64,000 nucleotides of DNA from Thysanoteuthis rhombus (lineage: Eukaryota > Mollusca > Cephalopoda > Oegopsida > Thysanoteuthidae): the NCBI GenBank assembly GCA_963457665.1, contig OY735227.1, positions 46,315,593 to 46,379,592 on the forward strand. The letters run 5' to 3'. The position numbers were made by a program, and so were the translations under genes. This document shows, one piece after another, positions 1-12,119 of the stretch. Positions within the stretch are counted from its first letter, which is position 1. Every line of letters begins with the position of its first letter. The notes beneath the pieces are model-generated. The model was not told the origin of the DNA. It did not search any database and saw only the letters and a program-made list of their open reading frames with translations.

Positions 1-230
1 AGGGAGGGTACCTAAAAAGCACAGGGGTCAAAGATTACCTTCCCAAACTGGGATTGAGGAGGGTACCTATCTAAATCTTGAAGACATAGAGATTGGGGAG
101 AGTACCTACCCAAACCTTAAAGGCACAAGGTACTGAGATTGGGGAGGCTACCTACTCAAGCCTTAAAGCCACAGGGATTGGGGGGTACCTATCCAAACTT
201 TGAAGGCACAGGGATTGAAAAGGATACCTA
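1..230. repeat. Degenerate minisatellite cut by left edge
   Basis: Imperfect tandem copies, about 38-50 bases each, built on 'gtacctatccaaaccttgaa' followed by 'ggcacagggattgggga'. Copies begin near 8, 62, 110, 149, 184 and 221. The apparent ORFs across it are repeat translations. The array may continue to the left of the window. Confidence 0.8.
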
Positions 231-2226
231 TGTATCTCTTGCCTGTCTCTTTCACTCTCTATACATATGTTTGTCCTTCTCTATTCCAATATATTCACAT
301 CTGTGTCAGTCTATCAGCATCTGTCCGTCAGTCAGTCATAGTCTTTCCAAATCTGTCCATCTCTCTATTCACATATGTTGGTTTCTAGATTAGTAGCATG
401 TCTCTTAATGTTATATGAACATACACATGTTACATGTAAAGAAGACATTGCACAGACATCTTTAAATACATGTAATTTGTATGTACCTGAGCAGGCGTGT
501 ATATGTAATAATCTCAAACTATTGAGTACAAATATGAGTGTCAATTCCTTTCACTACCTGTTCTAAACATGGGAGGTACGTGTGTCGACAGACGCATTGT
601 TTGGGTGTGTGTCTCTCTGAACGGATGTGTAACTGACTTGAACAATGTGTAGTAGTCCGTGACTAGCACACGTAAGTGTGTATAAATATTAAATTAGTAT
701 TAAAATGTGTTCGCTTGCGTTCCCATGAGTCTCTCTTTAGATGAGGATTCGATGTTTCTTCATTGAACAAAACATCGTAATATTTTATGCGCACATTCAT
801 TCTGAATTTGGTATGAAATTTATGTGAATGTCGTCATTGACCAATAAATTTACAAAGTAATAATTTGATCCAGTGCTTTATGCTCAGCTCTGGATTAATG
901 AAGTTCAAGTGTTAACTCATCTGGATTGTTGAATTTGAGCAATAAATTCAAAATAAGTTTACCTCCAAGTCAAGAAGGTATATTTGTCGGTGGAGTATAT
1001 TTTCCCAAGTAGCTTAGGTAGTTCGGAATAATTATTTGGTAATCTATTTTACCAATCCAATCCGATCTAAATATTAGAGTATGGTAGAGCCAGACTCGTT
1101 AAGTTTTTAAAAAATACACCTTGGTTATTTTTTTTTAAAAACTTTTTTTTGTGCTTCACTTGAATGGAGATCCTGCATTTCTAATAACGCTTTCTTTCTG
1201 AAACAGTTCAACCGATTGATTTGAACGCTGACTTGGAAAAAAACAACAGAATCATAAAAAAGGAAACCCGAATGAGAAATTGAACCCGACCCTCATATTC
1301 AATTTTTGTACTTTTATTAAAAGAATAAACGTATTCGTTCATTCTTAGTCAAGTAAGTTGGATTTGTCGTGGTGTCACATAACTTATGACATCACTATTT
1401 ACAGTAGAGTAACTAGAGGTATATGAGTGTAACAAGGTATTAATGTCAGTCGGAATTAATGTCAGAGAAAATCGTCTCCTAGATTTCAAAAAGGGTAATA
1501 AAAAAAAACGTCGTTCTTTGCAGTTCCAATAGGAATAATTTTTGAATATTTCAACTTGAAAGACGTCTCAAACTATCGCTCATTTTTTTCAAATATTTTC
1601 CATCTTTAACCTCACAATCATCTTTTTGGGAATCTTACCTTTTTACGTTTCATTAAGTAAGAAATTATACAGCATCTACTGTTTATTTATTTAAACCGAA
1701 AATGGACTTGAATCAGTGAAGAAACATACATTTTTTCAATACCGTTTTTATTCATTCATATAGCCAATTTAAAGCAAGAAAAAAAAGCAATACAAACAGA
1801 ACAAAAATAAATAAAAAATAGAATCAGGGAAACATGTTTTATTATCATTATTCTTTATTTCATCATTTTCAATTTGTTATCTTTTTTCTATTTCACTTAT
1901 TATCTATTTGGGTTTACAAACCAGAGTATAACGATCAATCCATAATCAAAGTTTTTTTTTCTTTTCGAAAATAATTGACAGTTAAATCTAAGTGAAACGT
2001 TCCTTTTATCTAAAAATTACGATAAAAATAACAAAAACACAAAAAGTAAGTAAGAATAAGAAATAAAATATGGACGAGTAAATCTTACTAACATTTACTA
2101 CTATTGATTAAATCAAGAACCATCTTCTAAACTATTCATTAACACAAATTAATTACTGACAACTAGGTTCAAACTCAATTTGTTGCTACGACAATCTTGT
2201 TCATTCATTCTGAGACAACGACTGCC
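231..2226. other. No gene recognised
   Basis: AT-rich sequence with homopolymer runs and scattered stop codons in all frames. No conserved domain, RNA gene or clear repeat structure seen. Confidence 0.5.
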
Positions 2227-2297
2227 ACTCGTAGCTCATCTGATAAAGCTGTCGATGCAGATTTTTAACCAGATGGTCAGAGTTCGGGTCTAAACAC
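2227..2297 (+). repeat. tRNA(Lys)-like sequence, probably SINE-derived
   Basis: A box-like stretch 'tagctcatctgataaagc' (2232-2249), a TTTTTAA run in the place of a Lys (TTT) anticodon loop, and a B box-like 'agttcgggtct' (2281-2291) occur in tRNA order and near tRNA spacing. The anticodon stem pairs poorly and there is a small insertion, so it is not a working tRNA. A tRNA-derived SINE head or pseudogene fits best. Confidence 0.45.
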
Positions 2298-3800
2298 TTA
2301 TACAAAAGATGATGGTTCGGCCATTCGCACTATGTTTCCAATAGTTAAACATCTTGAATCTGTGATAACAAACCGGTTTTTATTTTCGGTCAACATACCT
2401 TCCTCTTCCTACAACTAACTGCATGTGACTGGAGAAGAAAAAGACATGGTAGTTGAAAGACAACATAAAATAAGCAAATGAAATAATCAATATCCACAAA
2501 ATGTATAACACAAATATTAATAACATACATCAAGCTGCACCCCCTTCGATGCGTTATGACGAAAAATGTCATAAAATTACCAACAAATTTAGTCTTTTTG
2601 AAGACTTGTCTCTATCATTCAATGATCCACATGTCAGCACAAAATCACAACAAACGCCTTAGAGGAAGAAATATACTTAATCTATTTCTCACCTATTCAA
2701 ATAGAAAAGGGGGGACAAACATTTCTAAACAATAACAAACAATTAGACACTTCTTTACTTACCAGTTGGTGATAAATAATCCTATTTACTTGGTCTTGTT
2801 TACTTTAGTGAGATGGTCAAGGAAGAGTCCGAATTCCTGTTTTGAACAGACTGACTCTCTCACTTTCTTTCAGAAAGCCCTCAAGTCCAGGGTGGGGCAC
2901 ACTAGTTTTACCACACAACTGCTGGGGTCGCGGACATCCCACACTGATTGATTCTTCTTCTTTTTTAAACAAAAAAGTGGCCAAGTGACAACACCGGGTA
3001 AAAGTCTTCATTCAACAATGCAGAAGTTAGAAATCTGCTACAGATTGAATCGAATTTTATGTGTTCTTCAACTTTTTTCACCAGATGATTTTGTTAAAAA
3101 CACATGAATAATCGTGTGTTTGGAATTTTTTAAATACTTTTCTCCTGATTCAGTTAATTTCTAAACTGAATTAATTTTAATTTAATTTTTAATAAATGAT
3201 GATGAGTTGATACAATGACACTGGTTTTATTACTATTATTTTTATTAATTATGTTTTAAACTATACTGCAGACTTTCGCGCGCGCACACACTTTAAGATT
3301 TGATTTTTTTTATGTTTTCTTCGTTATTAATGAAAGAAAAAAAGCTCTTTTTTCGATTCCTTGAAATCAGCCTTTTTGCCGTTATGTGAGCGTGTCTAAT
3401 AGATAATTCTCACAAAAAAATGGACATCCAACCTCTCTTTCTCTCTCTACTCATTAAAGTGGGAAAAGACACAAGGGAGGGGAAAACGAACAAAAACGAA
3501 AGTCTCTCTCTCCTTTAGTTCACACAGAGAGAGAAGAAACGATTTTTCTATTTTCTTGACCTTTTCTTTCTCTCTCCTGATTTCCCCCTCCCTAGTCTTG
3601 TTCTTTTATCTTTCTTTCTTTTTGTTCGCTATCTACTCTCTTTCTTGCCTTTCTCTATTTCAGCTGGTCAACTGCTGATAACAGTCCATTATCCTAAGTA
3701 GTAGAGTAGCAGCACTAATAATAGTAATAAACGTAGTATTACTAGGGACTACATAAAGGTAGCAGCAGTATAAAACGAAATAGACACAATGAACAACTAC
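2298..3800. other. No gene recognised; pyrimidine-rich patches
   Basis: No convincing ORF. From about 3430 to 3660 there are several tctctc/cttt-rich tracts, simple-sequence in character. Confidence 0.5.
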
Positions 3801-3805
3801 TACTT

Positions 3806-3830
3806 GATGATGATGGCGATGATGATGATG

Positions 3831-3873
<43 letters not shown>
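3806..3873. repeat. (ATG)n then (ATA)n microsatellite
   Basis: A short gatgatgat tract passes into about 14 units of ataata. The Leu/Ser-rich ORF on the minus strand is a translation of this repeat. Confidence 0.9.
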
Positions 3874-3876
<3 letters not shown>

Positions 3877-4007
3877 CTGGTAAGTAAAGAAGAAGTCTAA
3901 TAATAATAATGAATCAAGTCCAATTAGATGTGGTTGTTTGTTTTTTTTTAATTTAAAAAACGCGTTGTACAACACGAAATCATTTGATCTCTCTTTCCAA
4001 GCAGGAA

Positions 4008-4036
4008 GATGTACCCGGGTTCAAATCCCGTCTCAC
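4008..4036 (+). other. tRNA B-box-like fragment
   Basis: 'acccgggttcaaatcccgt' has a perfect TTC-loop B box with a mostly paired T-stem. No A box or acceptor stem can be seen upstream, so this is at most a tRNA- or SINE-derived fragment. Confidence 0.3.
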
Positions 4037-4944
4037 AATGAAATAATATCTGGGAAATTGATTTCACAATCAGAGACGATAATTTTTCTTTTTTTTTCCT
4101 TTTTTTTTTTTTGTTTTTCAAATGCGCACGTGTTCGATTCTACCTTTTCCCTTTGTAATTGTTACAGTCGAGAGGTAGATTTTTTTTAAAAAAAAGGGAA
4201 TTAGCAGTTACTTTCTTTCAACTTACTAATTGTTGTAAATGTAAGTCCACATTATCGTTGTTGCTGCTGTTGTTAAGTGTTGATGTGACTATTTTGTTTT
4301 TATGTGAATAAGACAGGTGAATTTTTTGTTCCTTCTTTGGTCGAAAGTACAGATACCATTTTGACATTTTAACTTTGAAATTCAGTTGCACATAAGTCAA
4401 AATTTGATCCCTTTTAATTGTCAAGTGTTCAAATGAGAAGCAGCTGTCTGTAGGAATGCGTGTGAAATGTGCTATGATGTAATAAATACTAATATTACTA
4501 CACATACAGTGACGACGAGGTTTTGCCAAAGAACGAATGAATGGATCTAAGTCTTCGAGTTGTTCTCCTGGTTGTACGCTAAACCATTCTTTAACACGTA
4601 TTCTTTATTCTTTCTTCTTCTATCAGAATCATGATTCCTGCAGATTTTGATCCGCATTACCGAAATTCCCATGACGGCAAGAATAAAATCTCTTCTTTCT
4701 TCAGAGACATTTTTCATCTTTTTTCTTCGTGTGACTGTGGTGAAAAGACACCTTCGCTCCTCCCTCCGTATTTCCCCCTCTTTCTATATGATCTACCCTT
4801 TTCTTCTCTCTTGCACACACCCACCCCTTTCTTTGGGAAGATGACGTATTTTATTTAATTTTTTAAAATCTCCCCTCTAATACCAATCAGATCTTTATAT
4901 CTCGAGATTTTTTTATCTTATCTCTTCATTTTGCAGCATTCTGC

Positions 4945-5009
4945 ACGTGCATACACACAAACGCATACGCACGCACACACGCATACACACACACGCGCAC
5001 ACGCACGCA

Positions 5010-5059
<50 letters not shown>
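4945..5059. repeat. (AC)n microsatellite with GC-interrupted start
   Basis: Begins as mixed acgcacgc/atac repeats and becomes pure acac from about 5014 to 5058. The Cys/Val and His/Thr ORFs on either strand are artefacts of it. Confidence 0.95.
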
Positions 5060-5060
<1 letters not shown>

Positions 5061-6485
5061 TAATTGCCCCCTCCCCTTCTGCCGATGATTTCGAACCTGT
5101 CTTTTCTCCTTAACCCACAATGTTTTTGGTGTGTGTTGGTGGGCGTGAAAAGAATTGCCCAAGGTTCAAGTCGCTCGCTTCGAAACCTCAAATCCAAGAT
5201 CGCTGCTTAGAAAAAACACATCTTGGACTTTTTTTTCCAAATAGCCGAGAGACTCTCTTCTTGCTCTCCTCAGCTTATAACAATTGAATATTGTGGATTT
5301 TACAAGTACTGGATCATCACTACCATATTACAATATGATGCAGCTCTTAATTAAAGCCTAGTCAAAAACAATAAAAGTAAAATTCAAGATTAGCGTCTTA
5401 AAGGGAGATATTTACAATTTAAAACTGTTTGTCTGGGGACCTAGCTCAGAACGGCATTTTTTTCATCGCAAATTTCAAATTTTTCCTCAGCACAGTTTTA
5501 GGGTTAGTGTTTAGGAATAAGGGTTATATAAATCAATTGTGAACCGAGAATTTTTCAAAATTTGTTAAGAAATAATGCCGTTCTGCTAAGTCCCTAGACG
5601 ACAAAACATAATGCTGCGAAATCTAAAGCGGAGATGTTAAGAATTTAAAGCGAAAAAAGTAACAATCGCACCAACTTGGTGTTTTAAAATTATAATTAAA
5701 TGATTTTAAATGATATAATTGCCCTATTTCGAATGCGCTATTCTTGATTTGTTTGCTTTTCGCCGACGCTGAAGTGAGAGTTACTTCCCTTTATACAAGA
5801 CGCTCATCTTGAATTTTACTAACACTAAATCAGTAAATAAATTTGTCGACTATTGGTAATGACTAACCACTGAACCAGACACGGCTTTACCAACTGAGCC
5901 ATAACTATATCTTGTAATGTTCTTTCTTTGATAATCTATCCTTGTATATCGCAGATTTTACAAAAAATTGACAGAAGCGAACAGGTGTGAAACAGAAAAT
6001 CAAAACGTTCGTTTTTTTCCCTCTAGAAATGTTTTAATCATGAAAACGAAAAATATTAAAACTTACACATTTTAAAAATCATTTATTCGTTAAAGCACAC
6101 TCGCCACAAGAAAAAAAAACATGTTCCTTGCGTCATTTTATAAAATATTCAACGAAAAGAAATACAGATCGTTTCCGGAAATGCACGAAGTATCCCGAAA
6201 TCGAGCAATGTCGTATTTCCATGCACGTGTTTCTCCATTCTCACATCTGAACTCCCTCTCTGTATATACTCTCTATTTTCTCGATGTCTCATTCCTCCTC
6301 ACTAATTCTCTCCTCCCACGCTACGTGTTGGGTCACCATGGTGCAACAGTACCATTTCACCCCCGCTTATCAGTAGACCAACAGTTGTGAGGTAAAAAGT
6401 AAGGCGTCGTCATTAGAAAAAGAAAAGTCATTACTATTTTTTAAATTATTAACAAACGGCCATTGTGCTTACTATGATATTTACA
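5060..6485. other. No gene recognised
   Basis: Apart from the tRNA-like piece at 5845-5910 nothing is recognised. A plus-strand ORF at 6121-6390 (89 codons) has no familiar motif, no splice context and no repeat match that I can see. I treat it as chance. Confidence 0.45.
5845..5910 (-). repeat. tRNA-like A-box region, probable SINE fragment
   Basis: Minus strand reads 'atggctcagttggtaaagcc', a good D-arm/A-box match, followed by a ggttc-like block. The remaining tRNA shape is not evident. Probably a tRNA-derived SINE remnant. Confidence 0.4.
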
Positions 6486-6700
6486 AGGGCGTAGATGGAT
6501 ATTGGGGGGGGGGGCATGGGGGTTTGGCTCCTTGAACCCTAACCCAAACATTTAATATAATGGTTCTCGACGTGGGGACCGGCGACATTGTATAATGTTA
6601 GCAGGAATGCAGTAGGCGAACTATAATTCTTGATATCTTTTGAACTCCCTCCATCGGGGGCGATTAAAAAATCGCCTCAGCCTCTCCTACAGCTACGACC
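6486..6700. mobile_element. MITE-like element, copy 1 of family with CATAGCTG-type ends
   Basis: Left end 'gggcgtagatgg', right end '...ctacagctacgacccc' as its degenerate inverse. The interior has a poly-G run and 'ggctccttgaaccct', typical of the other copies at 10.5, 11.9 and 16.4 kb. No coding capacity. Confidence 0.5.
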
Positions 6701-6708
6701 CCAATTAT

Positions 6709-7520
6709 TTAACTTGATAAAAGAAAGTGACACCAAATCCTTCTCAAAGATAAGGCTTAATGCTGTTTCTACGTAATAAAAATGAACTGATGATTATTGC
6801 ATCTAGTCACTCTTCTAGTGACACTCTGACAGTATTAATAATAATCCAGACTGAATTAACGACACAAGAAAGAATAATGTGCGACTCAAGTCTGTGATTA
6901 AAACGATGCAATGTAAGGGAGGTGGTCCCGATTGTAAAGTTTCACACCCTTGCTCGCTCGATGTTAAATAGGGTGAAACAAATAAAAACAATTCAATTTA
7001 TCCGAAGCAATATCTACGATTTATTATCATTAACTTTCAGAAGAATCATTAATGTCATGCTATGGAGAATGAGACCTGTGAAAAGAAGAGACTCTTTCTT
7101 TTACAGATATCACACACGCCTGAAGAAGGCTGAAGATGAATCGATCGAAACGTTATGTCAACATCAAAGATGGATAGAAGAGATTAGATTTTTCAAACCA
7201 ATGTTGGTAATATAAGTAATATATTTCAGTTTTTCTCCCATTAATTCTCTTATTTCTTTTTATGTACAACGTTTTTAACACTGAGTGACCAAGGGTGTGA
7301 AACTTTATGATTTACCATAGGGACAACCATCTCTACATAACTGCGCCTATTTAATTTGAAGAGAAATGAAGTGACACTAAATCTTGCTATGAGATCATTA
7401 CTATTGCTTTGCTACGTAATAAATATGATACATGTTCAGTGTTCTCAGGTAGTGACATTGATAGTATTCAAAATGATTAGGACTAAATCAATGGAAACGA
7501 TGTGTCACTCTAGAAAGTAG
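6709..7520. repeat. Nested repeat: direct repeats flanking an inverted-repeat unit
   Basis: Outer diverged direct repeats at about 6715-6880 and 7353-7515 share 'agtgacac.aaatc', 'tacgtaataaa' and 'agtgacactc..acagtatt'. Inside them 6915-6956 and 7285-7331 are inverted copies ('aaagtttcacacccttg'). The 97-codon ORF (6922-7215) falls between the arms and has no recognised domain. It ends over a hammerhead-like core at 7120-7151. Confidence 0.6.
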
Positions 7521-7843
7521 TTGTTAAAAACACATATTGTTACGAAATAAATAATAAGTAACTAAACATTAAGAATTGATAATGGGATTTCTTTTAGGCA
7601 CATTTAAACCATGTGACTACTAGTAGTACTAGTAAAATTGATGCTGTAATTTTTTTGTGTCTACAGACACTACAGTAAAAATCAAATCATTACTATAAAT
7701 GGAAGAAACATGGAATAAAAAATGAAAACAATAAAAATAATTTCTAATTTTGAATAAAACAATGATTGACGTTGCTGTGATCAAATATGATAAAAATGAC
7801 GGTCAATGACAACAATATTCAATAGCTTTTCATTGTAGTTGTA

Positions 7844-8058
7844 ATAATAATAATAATATTGTTTGTTGAAATTGGATAGAATACTGGGGAGAGTGCTGGT
7901 GATATGAAGAGACTTGCTGATGCTTGATCCCCCAGTGAAGGCTACCAGATACAACTGATATGAATATTCATCGTCATTATCATCACTGCTACCATCATTA
8001 TTATCATCATCATCATGTTGTTGTTGTTGTGATAATGATGATGATGATGATAGCAGCA
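7844..8058. repeat. Triplet simple-sequence patches
   Basis: Short aat, atc, tgt and gat triplet runs. They generate the low-complexity 112-codon minus-strand ORF here, which I do not consider a gene. Confidence 0.6.
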
Positions 8059-8239
8059 GCAGCAGCAACAGACATGCGATGAGGTTGAAAGCATTGGAAA
8101 AGCAAAAAATCAAAGCCATTCAGACAAGAGTATCACTAAAATCAGCTGCAATATGGAGGAGACTATTGAGAAGACTTGCTATCACTAGATCTACAGCATA
8201 AGCCCTTTGATACAACTAGTTTGAAAATTCATATAATAA

Positions 8240-8243
<4 letters not shown>

Positions 8244-8293
<50 letters not shown>

Positions 8294-8300
8294 TATGTAT
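8244..8300. repeat. (AT)n microsatellite
   Basis: Nearly pure tatata tract with two gtat interruptions. Confidence 0.95.
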
Positions 8301-8829
8301 ATTATATTAATATTTAAAGCTTTACAGACTATGAATATACGTATATATTCAAATAAAAACAACACATTTCTAATCATATACATATATATTATTAAGAAAT
8401 GGATATAAAATGTGTTATGTTACATTGAAACTATATTTGAAATGATCTCTCGTTATTACATTATGAATGCATCATTTGGCCTAGACAATATACCTAGTAC
8501 TCACATAGAAACTGTTACAAGTGTATCTATTGATCAAAGTAAAATTAAATGATGAAGCAAAGTAATATTTGGCGTATTCATTTAGTTAATAAATACTTAA
8601 ATAAATGCTTTAAGCATTTCAAAAATAAACAATTTTTTCAAAATGCTATCGTTTGGACTTCATACACAGTTTCAAACAATCAGACCATTCATCGATTTTT
8701 TTTTTTGCTTTGGAAAATTGGTGGCTGCTTTCACCAGAGAACATTTAAGACATCACAAATTGAGACATTCTTCTCTACAAGCAATCTTTTCCAGCTCTTA
8801 CTACAATAATCCAGAGGATTTGGAATTAG

Positions 8830-9500
8830 ATGCAGTTCTGCCATAAATCCTCAGAGAGCCCGAGGGCCAATCCTTAGATGATGAAATCTGGAATGTTGTC
8901 ACCGTTGATAAATTTTTGCCATGTGAACTGGAGCAGAGTTCTGTTGGAGCATCCAGTTCTCTCCATGAAACAAGGTCACATCAACATGTCTAACTTGACC
9001 CTCAAGAATATCATTAGGGTATACATAAGCAGTTGTTTTAACTCTCTTTCTCACTAAGATAACTTACTCCTGACCGTGACTGAAGAAAGGTGGTGGCCTT
9101 GCTGCACTTTGTGATTGATTTTGGAAGCTTCTTTAGAACTATGAGCCTAGATTTCATCATTTTGGGGATTGAAACGCTCATTAACTTTGAAAATCTTCTC
9201 TTTAGCAAAAAGATTCTTCTCTGACCATTGCCTGCATACCGCTGAAGCAACAATTTGATCTCTGCACTCTGAAGTTAGCATGTGTCCAGGTCTACGATGA
9301 TAGGTGTATAGTCTGAGATTACTTTAGATCGGTTGGGACATTGATATGAAGGAATCATTCATCTCTCTAGCCACAATTTTCTGCTATCTAAAAGGATTTC
9401 TCTAGATTTTGTTTGCAACAGCTTTGGTGGCACTAGAGGTCCTTTCTGTCCGAGGACAGCTTTGTACGTCTTTGACAATCTGATGTTCAGTGAATCTCTT
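8830..9500 (-). pseudogene. Tc1/mariner-superfamily transposase relic
   Basis: Minus-strand translation in broken frames gives FNPQNDEI*AHSSKEA and then LFHGENWMLQQNSAPVHMAK, followed by KDWPSGS after a frame change. This is the catalytic-core pattern of a DDE transposase (usually ..QQDSAPAHKA..., EDWPSGSPDLNP). The central Asp is replaced by Asn, and there are stops and frameshifts, so it cannot be active. Ends of the element were not identified. Confidence 0.75.
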
Positions 9501-9529
9501 TATGGTACAATACACTAACATCCTACTGA

Positions 9530-9600
9530 TCCCCAGTGGTTAGAGCAGTTTGAAAAAGAAGGTCTATGACCAGCCTTATGAAGGCTGATCATTGTGATTA
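9530..9600 (+). repeat. tRNA-like A box, possible SINE head
   Basis: 'ccccagtggttagagcag' resembles a tRNA D-arm/A box as found at the head of many invertebrate SINEs. No clear B box follows. Weak evidence. Confidence 0.3.
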
Positions 9601-10530
9601 TGTTTTCTTTATCACCCCATTCAATAGTTACTCACTATATTTACTAAATCATACATCTGAAAAATAAAGATACAGAGTTAGCAACCTATCTATTGGCTAA
9701 ACACTATCACTTGTATGAAAAATATATAATATAAACTTGTGACAGTATTTATGGCAGCACTAGGTATATCTGTACCTCACATGAATGAATCACCATAGCC
9801 TGCACATGTACCAGAATTATTTATCAAAAAAATAGGTCTTTTATCTAAAAAGTTGGAATAGTGTTAATAATACTAATGTAACAAGGAGTTGAACAACTGT
9901 AGCCATCAAAGATGGCAAAGAGCTCTACCTTTTTTATATTTTATTTGTACATGTGTATATTTGTGTGTTCCAGTATAGCTGGCCATATCATCTGTCAACA
10001 GACTTGAAAATTGGAATCAGAACTCCCTTCAAAAAATGTTGTTTTTTTTATTTTTGGAAAAAAGCTTTTGTAACCTTTCTTGGACCTTATTTTAATGGGT
10101 TTATTTAGAATTTTGATGTTCCTTTACTCTAGTGTTGATGTTTTTCAGTTGTAAATGCCGGCAAAATAGAATTTATTTTTGGATGGAACATTTTTGAATG
10201 ACTTTAACTTTCTGCACTCTAGTTGTTCAATTATAGACTATAATATCAAAATATAAAATAAGTTATAATAACAGTTGGGGTAAGAATGTAGCCTTAGTAG
10301 TTCAAGTATAATCAAGGATGCAGTGCTAACTTTTTTGGGTGCTGGAGATGACAAAATGGTGTTTGTCACAATGAACTTTTCAAATTAAAGGTAACCATTT
10401 TGCTGATGAAAATATGTCATACCTACCACTTGAAACAATAGACTCTTCCCCTGAAATGAGTTCAGTAGTTTTTTTTCTATAAAAAATCACCTCAAAGGAA
10501 TTTAAATGTATGAGTGTTTTTTCCCACTGG
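9601..10530. other. No gene recognised
   Basis: AT-rich sequence without an ORF or repeat that I can place. Confidence 0.45.
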
Positions 10531-10620
10531 CAGAGGCATAGCTAGAGATTTGGGGGACCTAGGGGGCATTTCCTTGAAGCGCCTCACCCCCCCCCAACAT
10601 TTAGCGAGATTTGTCAGTAA
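10531..10620 (+). mobile_element. MITE-like element fragment, copy 2
   Basis: Starts 'ggcagaggcatagctagag' and runs into g- and c-rich sequence like the left end of the copies at 11.9 and 16.4 kb. The right end is missing. Confidence 0.5.
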
Positions 10621-11855
10621 GTGAACTACCATTTATAAAGCTTTTTATTGGAGTCCCAGAGAAAGGTTCAAATACACCTACCGTCATACCACTATTCAGG
10701 GTATTTAAGTAGTGCTATGGATAATGACAAGTATTGCAGTGGTTGTATTAAAAGGAAGAAACATGAATATATAATAGAAATAATAATGATACAAAATTAG
10801 AAATGTTATATAAGTGGCAGTTGTGGGTTACATTGGATAAGAGGCTTTAGAAACAAAGACACAATTTCATATCTGACCATTTATCATTTATCAGTAACAA
10901 CCCTTGAAAAAAGCATGAACTTTGAGATTCCTACTCATGAATATGTATGCATGAAGATGATGAACTTGACCAGTTTTATTGTATTTTGTCTCTAATCCTA
11001 TTTGAACTGATTGCAGCAGGCTGCGTAGAGAAAACTGGAAATTACTCATTGGGAAATGATAAGTGGTGAATAGCCTATAAAAAGATAGAAGGACTCCGTT
11101 TCCTTTTAGTAAAGATGATGATATTTGGTTTTAGAAGAAATGATGATGGTAGTCCTTATAATAATTTTTTATTATTAATTACTAATGCTTTTTATATAAG
11201 GCATAACCGAAATTGCTGCTGATAAATTTATACCTCTCCTTCCTTATATTAGCTTTGTATTTTGTGGGTAAATGAATGATAATTTCTTTGCTGACAATTC
11301 TTTATTAATTCACTTGAGCAGCAGATTTTGTAGATAAAAATTAGGTGATAATAGTCAACTGTATAAGAAATCCTGTTTAATCTTGGTATCTCTGAAAGCT
11401 GCATTTAATTATTCCGCATTTTACGTAAAATACATATTTTATGGGCTAATCTCAGAAAGGTATCGATTACATATATGCGGGTGTGTTATGCTAATTACAG
11501 TGCTCAACAAAATTTCCTGCAGCAAATATGCACTTTGCCCGATAATAGTGATCCGATTTCCTTGTATCCATTCATCCAAACAATGATAAATGTCTCATTC
11601 CATTTATGTATGTATGACCTCCAAGGAGCCAAAATGGTACATTGTAGCTGGTGTTATAGATCAGTTTTGGTCTCTTAGTAAGGCCAAAGATCCCACAAAA
11701 ACTAGCTGGGAATCCTGATTGTAGGGTGGATTTTCAGTTAGTTATATCAATAGAAATAGTGGTGATACTTAATGATAACAGTAATATTAGTTACAATAGT
11801 TAAATATAATGTAAGTAGTAGTGTGTTGACAACTTTAGCTGAATTTTGGGTTCAT
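10621..11855. other. No gene recognised
   Basis: No conserved coding signal. Two overlapping plus-strand ORFs of 67 codons at 11383-11678 show no known motif. Confidence 0.45.
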
Positions 11856-11857
11856 AG

Positions 11858-12047
11858 CCAGGGGTATAGCTGAGGGTATTGAGAGTGATTTTAAATTCCC
11901 TCAGGGCTCTCAATGTAAGGGGGGCTCAAAAGCTTTTTGAATAGTAGTAACTAACATTATATTATGTTCTCAGCCTCCAGGTACTAGATATTGGAGGGAT
12001 GCCCCTCAAAAAGCAAAGTACACGTTGACCCAGCTATGCCTCTGATT
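11858..12047. mobile_element. MITE-like element, copy 3, with terminal inverted repeats
   Basis: Left end 'caggggtatagctgaggg' and right end 'cccagctatgcctctg' are inverted copies of about 16 bases. The interior 'ggggggctcaaaagctttttgaatag' is shared with copy 4 at 16.4 kb. About 190 bp, no ORF: a non-autonomous DNA transposon by structure. Confidence 0.65.
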
Positions 12048-12119
12048 ATGGTTACATCATATTAATAGGATTTGGTCGGAATTTTGACAATGACAACCAA
12101 CTAGAAATAATAATTATTA

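Noticed and set aside
4926-5162. Cys/Val-rich and His/Thr-rich ORFs on both strands
   Set aside because: Translations of the (AC)n microsatellite.
7781-8119. 112-codon minus-strand ORF
   Set aside because: Made of Ser, Gln, Asp and Tyr runs from triplet repeats.
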